NCBI GenBank assembly: GCA_014382465.1
Contig: JACNJP010000360.1
Location: 1 to 11,122, forward strand
Source: Planctomycetota bacterium
GTDB lineage: Bacteria > Planctomycetota > UBA1135
DNA: 11,122 nucleotides
Direction: 5' to 3'
The position numbers were made by a program, and so were the translations under genes. The notes below the pieces were generated by a model. That model had not been told where the DNA came from, ran no database searches, and was given only the letters and a program-made list of their open reading frames with translations. This document shows positions 6,595 through 11,122 of the stretch, one piece after another (the stretch's first letter is position 1; every line of letters begins with the position of its first letter).

Positions 6595-7518
6595 ATGAAT
6601 TCCGGCCTGGTCCTCGACCTCCAGCGTTGGTCCGTGCAGGACGGCCCCGGCGTCCGCACCACGGTCTTCCTGAAGGGCTGCCCGCTGGCCTGCCTGTGGT
6701 GCCACAACCCCGAGAGCCAGTCCTACCGCGAGCAGCTCGTGATCGAGCCGGCCCGCTGCCTCCGCTGCGGCGCCTGCGTCGAAGCCTGCCCTCAGCACGG
6801 CGTCCCCGGCCCGGGCCTGCCGCCGGCGCTCGACGCCGACTGCCTGCTCTGCGGGAGCTGCGCCGAGGCCTGCCCGTCGGAGGCCCGCCGGCTGGTCGGC
6901 CGCGAGCGACGGCTCGACGAGCTGCTGGACGAGATCCAACGCGACCGCATCTACTTCGACGAGTCCGGCGGCGGCGTCACCTTCTCCGGCGGCGAGCCCC
7001 TCGGCCAGCCGCTGTTCCTCGAGGCCCTGCTGCGCGCCTGCCGGGACCTGGAGATCCACACCGCCGTCGACACCTGCGGCTACGCGCCGCCCGAGGTGCT
7101 GCTGCGCATCGCCCCGCTCGCCGACCTCTTCCTCTACGACCTGAAGCTGATCGACGACCGCCGGCACCGCGCGGCCACCGGCGTCGGCAGCGCGCCGATC
7201 CTCTCCAACCTGCGGCAGCTCGCCCGCGTGCACCCGCGCATCCACCTGCGCATCCCGATCGTGCCCGGCTGGAACGACGACGCCGAGAACCTCGAGGCCA
7301 GCGCCGACTTGGCCGCCGAGCTCCCGGGCCTGCGGCGCGTCGACCTGCTCCCCTACCACGCCACCGGCCGCTACAAGTTCCGGCGGCTGGGCCTGGACGC
7401 CCCGCTCGCCGGCCTGGAGCCGCCCTCCCCGGCCAGGATGGAGAGCCTGGCGCTGCCCTTCCGCCGCCGCGGCCTTACCGTGACCACCCAGGGGCGCGAG
7501 CCCGCTGCGCATCGATGA
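6595..7518 (+). CDS. hypE: Glycyl-radical enzyme activating protein (radical SAM), activator of the adjacent HypD-type enzyme
   Basis: This radical SAM enzyme cleaves S-adenosylmethionine to make the glycyl radical on its partner. The 307-residue product starts with SVQDGPGVRTTVFLKGC and holds the SAM-cluster motif C29-x3-C33-x2-C36 (CPLACLWC). Two ferredoxin-type sets follow, C55/C58/C61/C65 and C83/C86/C89/C93, predicting two extra [4Fe-4S] clusters; this insert is typical of activases of non-pyruvate glycyl radical enzymes and absent from PFL-activating enzyme. VTFSGGEPLGQP (128-139) is the SAM-binding GGE motif and DTCGY (159-163) follows it. ATG 6595 is the only usable start (an in-frame stop lies at 6556-6558), yet no Shine-Dalgarno is at normal distance; AGAGGAG is 31 nt upstream. 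The stop overlaps the next start as ATGA, implying translational coupling. The symbol follows the hydroxyproline system and must not be confused with hydrogenase maturation HypE. Confidence 0.93.
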   Translation: MNSGLVLDLQRWSVQDGPGVRTTVFLKGCPLACLWCHNPESQSYREQLVIEPARCLRCGACVEACPQHGVPGPGLPPALDADCLLCGSCAEACPSEARRLVGRERRLDELLDEIQRDRIYFDESGGGVTFSGGEPLGQPLFLEALLRACRDLEIHTAVDTCGYAPPEVLLRIAPLADLFLYDLKLIDDRRHRAATGVGSAPILSNLRQLARVHPRIHLRIPIVPGWNDDAENLEASADLAAELPGLRRVDLLPYHATGRYKFRRLGLDAPLAGLEPPSPARMESLALPFRRRGLTVTTQGREPAAHR

Positions 7519-9929
7519 ACCAACGCACCGCCACCCTCCGCCGCCAGAGCCTCGACGCCCCGCCGCGGGTGTCGGCCGAGCGCGCCGTCCTGCTGACCGA
7601 GTTCTACCGCGAGCACGACGGCCGCTGGTCGACCCCGGTGATGCGAGCGCGGGCCTTCCTGCACCTGTGCCGCCACAAGACGGTCTGGATCGGCGACGGC
7701 GAGCTGATCGTCGGCGAGCGCGGCCCGGCGCCCAAGGTGGTGCCGACCTTCCCCGAGCTGACCTGTCACAGCCTGGAGGACCTGCGGATCCTCGATTCGC
7801 GGCCGAAGACGCGCTACGGCGTGCCGCCGGAGGTGCTCGACGCCTACAAGGAGACCGTCATCCCCTACTGGCGCGGCCGCTGCATGCGCGACCGCATCTT
7901 CCCGCAGCTCCCGCCGGAGTGGCACGAGGCCTACGAGGCCGGCGTCTTCACCGAGTTCATGGAGCAGCGGGCGCCGGGCCACACCGTGGCCGACGGCAAG
8001 GTCTACCGCAAGGGCATGCGCGGCTTCCAGGCCGACATCGACGCGGCGATCGCGGCCCTCGACTTCGTGGCCGACCCGCGCGCCTACCAGCGGCGCGAGC
8101 AGTTGGAGGCCATGCGCATCGCCTGCGAGGCGGTGATCGTCTACGCCGAGCGCCACGCCGCGCGGGCCGAAGAGCTGGCGGCGGCGTGCCAGGACCCGGT
8201 CCGGCGGGCCGAGCTCGAGCGCATCGCCGAGGTGAACCGGCGGGTGCCGGCGCAGCCGCCGCGCGACTTCCACGAGGCACTGCAAGCCTATTGGTGGTGC
8301 CACCTGGCGGTGATCACCGAGCTGAACGGCTGGGACGCCTTCAACCCCGGGCACCTCGACCAGCACCTGTGGCCCTTCTACCAGCGCGAGCTGGCGGCCG
8401 GCAGCCTCGACCGCGAAGGCGCCCGCGAGCTGCTCGAGTGCTTCTTCATCAAGTTCAACAACCACCCGGCGCCGCCCAAGGTCGGGGTCACGGCGGCCGA
8501 GAGCGGCACCTACACCGACTTCGCCAACATCAACCTCGGCGGGCTGCTGGTCGACGGCTCGGACGGCTCCAACGAGCTCAGCTACCTGCTGCTGGAGATC
8601 ATCGACGAGATGCACCTGCTGCAGCCGAGCAGCAACGTCCAGATCTCGCGCAAGACGCCCGAGCGCTTCCTGCGGTCGGCGCTGCGGGTGATCCGCAACG
8701 GCTACGGCTTCCCGTCGGTGTTCAACACCGACAGCGTGGTCGAGGAGCAGCTGCGCATGGGCAAGACCCTGGCCGACGCCCGCGAGGGCGGCTGCAGCGG
8801 CTGCGTCGAGGTCGGCGCCTTCGGCAAGGAGGCCTACATCCTGACCGGCTACTTCAACCTGCCGAAGGTGCTCGAGCTGACCCTCAACGACGGCTTCGAC
8901 GAGCGCACCGGCAAGCAGCTCGGGCCGCGCACCGGCCGCGCCGAGGAGCACGACGGCTTCGAAGGGCTGTTCACGGCCTTCCGCGCCCAGCTCCGCCACT
9001 TCCTTCAGATCAAGATCGCCGGCAACCAGCTGATCGAGCGCATCTACGCCGAGCACATGCCGGCGCCCTTCCTGTCGGTGATCATCGACGACTGCATCGC
9101 CAGGGGGCTGGACTACAACGCCGGCGGCGCGCGCTACAACAACAGCTTCATCCAGGCGGTGGGGATCGGCACGATCAGCGACTCGCTGGCGGCCCTGCGC
9201 CAGACCTTCGAGACCCGCGGCAACGTCGGCGTCGCCGAGCTGCACCAGGCGCTCGGCCGCGACTTCGACGGCGACGAGACCCTGCGCCTGCGGCTGCGCA
9301 ACAAGATGCCCAAGTACGGCACCGACGACGACCGCGCCGACGAGCTGATGCTGCGGGTCTTCGAGGCGCTGTTCGAGGAGATCGACGGCGTGCCCAACAC
9401 CAAGGGCGGCCACTACCGGGTCGAGATGCTGCCGACCACCTGCCACATCTACTTCGGCGAGGTGCTCGGCGCGACGCCGGACGGGCGGCGGGCGGGCACG
9501 CCGGTCAGCGAGGGCATCAGCCCGGTGCAGGGGGTGGACCGGCTGGGCCCGACCGCGGTCCTCAAGTCGGCCGGCAAGATGGACCACGTCCGCACCGGCG
9601 GCACGCTGCTCAACATGAAGTTCACGCCCAGCCTGTTGGAGGGCGAGGAGGGCATCGACCACCTGCGGCACCTCGTGCGCAGCTACTTCAAGATGGACGG
9701 CCACCACGTGCAGTTCAACGTCGTGCGGGCGGACACGCTGCGGGCTGCGAAGGCGGACCCGGAGTCCCACCGCGACCTGATCGTGCGGGTGGCCGGCTAC
9801 AGCGACTACTTCTGCGATCTGAGTGAGGCGCTGCAGGACGAGATCATCGCCCGGACGGAGCACGAGGGGTTTGGGGGTTCGGCTCCGACCTCTATTCCTG
9901 CTCCGGCACCCGCCGCTCCAGCTCCGTGA
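7515..9929 (+). CDS. hypD: Glycyl radical enzyme, trans-4-hydroxy-L-proline dehydratase type (HypD)
   Basis: Predicted to dehydrate trans-4-hydroxy-L-proline to (S)-1-pyrroline-5-carboxylate in the anaerobic cytosol. The product has 804 residues. The C-terminal glycyl radical loop is VRVAGYSDYF with G761 as the radical site; the thiyl cysteine is C430 in SGCVE, with E432. Compared with C. difficile HypD as I recall it (F152, H160, D278, S334, D339, F340, C434, E436, Y450, T645, G765), the residues F148, H156, D274, S330, D335, F336, C430, E432, Y446, T641 and G761 are all identical at a constant offset of four. This separates it from PFL (Cys-Cys) and supports HypD over choline lyase or glycerol dehydratase. 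The start overlaps the activase stop. Odd: the family normally ends about 24 residues after the glycine; here an 18-residue Ala/Pro-rich tail (787-804) follows EHEGF, encoded opposite the neighbouring gene's 3' end. Not the hydrogenase maturation HypD. Confidence 0.88.
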   Translation: MNQRTATLRRQSLDAPPRVSAERAVLLTEFYREHDGRWSTPVMRARAFLHLCRHKTVWIGDGELIVGERGPAPKVVPTFPELTCHSLEDLRILDSRPKTRYGVPPEVLDAYKETVIPYWRGRCMRDRIFPQLPPEWHEAYEAGVFTEFMEQRAPGHTVADGKVYRKGMRGFQADIDAAIAALDFVADPRAYQRREQLEAMRIACEAVIVYAERHAARAEELAAACQDPVRRAELERIAEVNRRVPAQPPRDFHEALQAYWWCHLAVITELNGWDAFNPGHLDQHLWPFYQRELAAGSLDREGARELLECFFIKFNNHPAPPKVGVTAAESGTYTDFANINLGGLLVDGSDGSNELSYLLLEIIDEMHLLQPSSNVQISRKTPERFLRSALRVIRNGYGFPSVFNTDSVVEEQLRMGKTLADAREGGCSGCVEVGAFGKEAYILTGYFNLPKVLELTLNDGFDERTGKQLGPRTGRAEEHDGFEGLFTAFRAQLRHFLQIKIAGNQLIERIYAEHMPAPFLSVIIDDCIARGLDYNAGGARYNNSFIQAVGIGTISDSLAALRQTFETRGNVGVAELHQALGRDFDGDETLRLRLRNKMPKYGTDDDRADELMLRVFEALFEEIDGVPNTKGGHYRVEMLPTTCHIYFGEVLGATPDGRRAGTPVSEGISPVQGVDRLGPTAVLKSAGKMDHVRTGGTLLNMKFTPSLLEGEEGIDHLRHLVRSYFKMDGHHVQFNVVRADTLRAAKADPESHRDLIVRVAGYSDYFCDLSEALQDEIIARTEHEGFGGSAPTSIPAPAPAAPAP

Positions 9930-11122
9930 CCTCCCGCTGCGGGTCGACCCGGATCTCTCCCAACGAGACGGCGTATTCCCCGGTCAGCCTCAGCCGGTAG
10001 GGCAGCATCGCCGCCGGCCGGATCCGGATGTAGCCCTCCTCGTCGGTCGTGAGTTGGAGCCATTCCTCCTCCCCCGTGAGCAAACAGGCGGCATTCGGCA
10101 GCGGCAGGCCGCTCCGGTCGAGCACCCGGACGCGCAGTTCACGCTCGACGTAGTCGTAGTCCCAACTCAAGTCCTGGCCAGCGGCCAACTTCAGGATCTG
10201 ATCCAGGGGTAGCTTCTTCCCCTCCCGGTCGGGCGTATCGCTGACGATCAGGATCGGCCGGTAGCGGCCGGGAGAGATCTTCTCCGCCTGAAAGCGCCCC
10301 TCAGCGTCGGGCAGGAAGTCCCCGAACCACCCGCCTCGGCCGCTGTAGGAATCCCGCCTGGACCAGGTGTCCGCCGCGAACATCACCCGGACGGAATCCC
10401 CGGCCTCTCCGCCCACGGTGACGCGGCCTAGGATCCGGCCGGGCTGGAGCGACCGCGCGTCGAGTTCGAGCACGCGCGGCACGCCAGCCTGGAGGTCCAC
10501 CGTCGCCAGCGGCTGGTCGATGATCTTGATCCTGCCGCTATCCCCGCCGTTCCGTGGCAGCCACTGGTACGCCAGCCGGATGACGACGCGTTCGTCGCCG
10601 AAACCGCTGGCCTCGAAGCTGCCATCCTCCTCGAGCGGGACGCGGTTGCCGCCCCACGTCCGGACCGGCTGCCCCCCCTCCTGATGAAGGGCCAGGGAGA
10701 ATCGATCCACCGGGTCCGCTCCTGGCCACAGTCGCACAACGCCGCGGAGTTCGGCTCCTTCCTCCAGGCAGATCGTGAGGTCGCCCTCGCCGGACACGTC
10801 GAGCTCCTGCCGGATCGCCACCCGGAATCCCTTTCTGACGCGCACCGCCAGCCGCTCGTCCAGCGGCGGGATCCACAGCTCCAGCCGGCCGCTCTCGTCG
10901 GTCTCTCCCTCGCCGAGCAGGCGCGGGTAACGGCGGTCCGGGTGCCGGGGGTCCGCAGGATGATCGGAAGCAAAAAACCCGGTGTTTTCCTCCCAGTCGA
11001 CGGTTTCCCGACGGGCCGCTTCCCCCGCTGTTTCCCGCACCGGGCCGCCCCTCCCGTCCACCCCCCGGGTGCGCCCGGCGCGCCAGGGGCCCCGGTCCCC
11101 CCCCCCCCGCCGCCACCCTGCC
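9892..11122 (-). CDS. Protein with carboxypeptidase-regulatory-like (beta-sandwich) repeats, N-terminus outside window
   Basis: The frame is open from the right edge to a TAG at 9892-9894. It is best read as a partial gene: a GTG at 11061 could start it, but the frame continues upstream without a stop and no Shine-Dalgarno or signal peptide is seen there. Counting from that GTG (389 residues), modules of the type G-x-G-x-T-D-x-x-G-x-L/F/Y recur: GEGETDESGRLELWIPPL, FLPDAEGRFQAEKISPGRYRP, and LTTDEEGYIRIRPAAMLPYRL, each paired with a strand such as LRGVVRLW, ILGRVTVGGE or LRVRVLDRSGLPLPNA. These are features of carboxypeptidase regulatory-like or CNA-B-type domains, common in large planctomycetal surface or secreted proteins; no catalytic motif is visible. 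Codon choice is slightly less GC-biased than in the plus-strand genes. It converges on hypD with 38 nt of overlap. Function unknown. Confidence 0.7.
   Translation of the reverse strand, partial: AGWRRGGGDRGPWRAGRTRGVDGRGGPVRETAGEAARRETVDWEENTGFFASDHPADPRHPDRRYPRLLGEGETDESGRLELWIPPLDERLAVRVRKGFRVAIRQELDVSGEGDLTICLEEGAELRGVVRLWPGADPVDRFSLALHQEGGQPVRTWGGNRVPLEEDGSFEASGFGDERVVIRLAYQWLPRNGGDSGRIKIIDQPLATVDLQAGVPRVLELDARSLQPGRILGRVTVGGEAGDSVRVMFAADTWSRRDSYSGRGGWFGDFLPDAEGRFQAEKISPGRYRPILIVSDTPDREGKKLPLDQILKLAAGQDLSWDYDYVERELRVRVLDRSGLPLPNAACLLTGEEEWLQLTTDEEGYIRIRPAAMLPYRLRLTGEYAVSLGEIRVDPQREVTELERRVPEQE
11097..11108. other. Run of 12 cytosines near the right edge
   Basis: Twelve consecutive C bases are flanked by GC-only, low-complexity sequence. 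In the coding direction of the right-hand gene this is a poly-G run encoding consecutive Gly. Such runs are prone to sequencing or assembly length errors, and also to real slippage (phase variation). The reading frame upstream of about 11097 should not be trusted. Confidence 0.6.

Noticed and set aside
6564..7514. In-frame N-terminal extension of HypD (about 317 codons) with an adjacent AGAGGAG
   Set aside because: The extension is Pro/Arg/Ala-rich out-of-frame reading of the activase gene; HypD family proteins begin near the ATG at 7515 and the ATGA overlap explains its translation.
7371..9863. Long open frame on the minus strand (830 codons) under hypD
   Set aside because: Antisense to a gene with an intact glycyl radical enzyme active site; low-complexity Val/Ala/Leu/Gln/Arg composition and no recognisable domain.
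7515..9929. Pyruvate formate-lyase, choline trimethylamine-lyase or glycerol dehydratase identity
   Set aside because: PFL has a Cys-Cys pair, absent here; the substrate-pocket residues match those recalled for HypD at a fixed offset rather than the other families.
1..11122. tRNA, rRNA, CRISPR array, transposase or prophage genes
   Set aside because: None seen: no regularly spaced direct repeats, no cloverleaf-like sequence that held up, and every sizeable gene is assigned to a cellular family.

Overview
The window is about 70% GC with very strong GC bias at third codon positions, so long open frames appear in antisense and other frames and had to be discarded. The gene set suggests a Planctomycetota-like bacterium, probably from a metagenome: a secreted BNR/VPS10-type protein with PDZ and EF-hand parts, a membrane-anchored prenyltransferase-like toroid protein, a carboxypeptidase-regulatory-like repeat protein and an N-terminally extended AsnA. 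This placement is an inference from gene style. No rRNA, tRNA, CRISPR array, transposase or phage gene is visible.

Layout: (1) 1-2406, minus strand, cut by the left edge: secreted BNR/VPS10-like beta-propeller protein. (2) 2407-2623: divergent intergenic region with a weak -10-like site for the left gene and a short hairpin in the leader of the right gene. (3) 2624-3757, plus: ammonia-dependent asparagine synthetase AsnA, followed by a strong hairpin. (4) 3961-5532, plus: single-pass membrane protein with a C-terminal alpha/alpha-toroid domain. (5) 5536-5629: a 94-nt imperfect inverted repeat, REP/MITE-like. (6) 5706-6506, plus: divergent ApbE-like flavin transferase. (7) 6595-7518 and 7515-9929, plus: a glycyl-radical activating enzyme and its glycyl radical enzyme, overlapping by ATGA. 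(8) 9892 to the right edge, minus: a protein with carboxypeptidase-regulatory-like repeats, overlapping the end of the glycyl radical enzyme gene by 38 nt.

The most informative part is the activase/radical-enzyme pair. The large subunit carries every active-site residue I recall for Clostridioides difficile trans-4-hydroxy-L-proline dehydratase (HypD), each at a constant offset of four residues. The pair should therefore dehydrate trans-4-hydroxyproline to 1-pyrroline-5-carboxylate, which a reductase (ProC, not in this window) would turn into proline. This is an oxygen-sensitive pathway and implies an anaerobic phase in the organism's life. The other genes look like independent units. I see no clear wholly new multi-gene system. 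The best leads are the modified C-terminus of HypD, the domain architecture of the left-edge protein, the 94-nt hairpin, and the anchored toroid protein.
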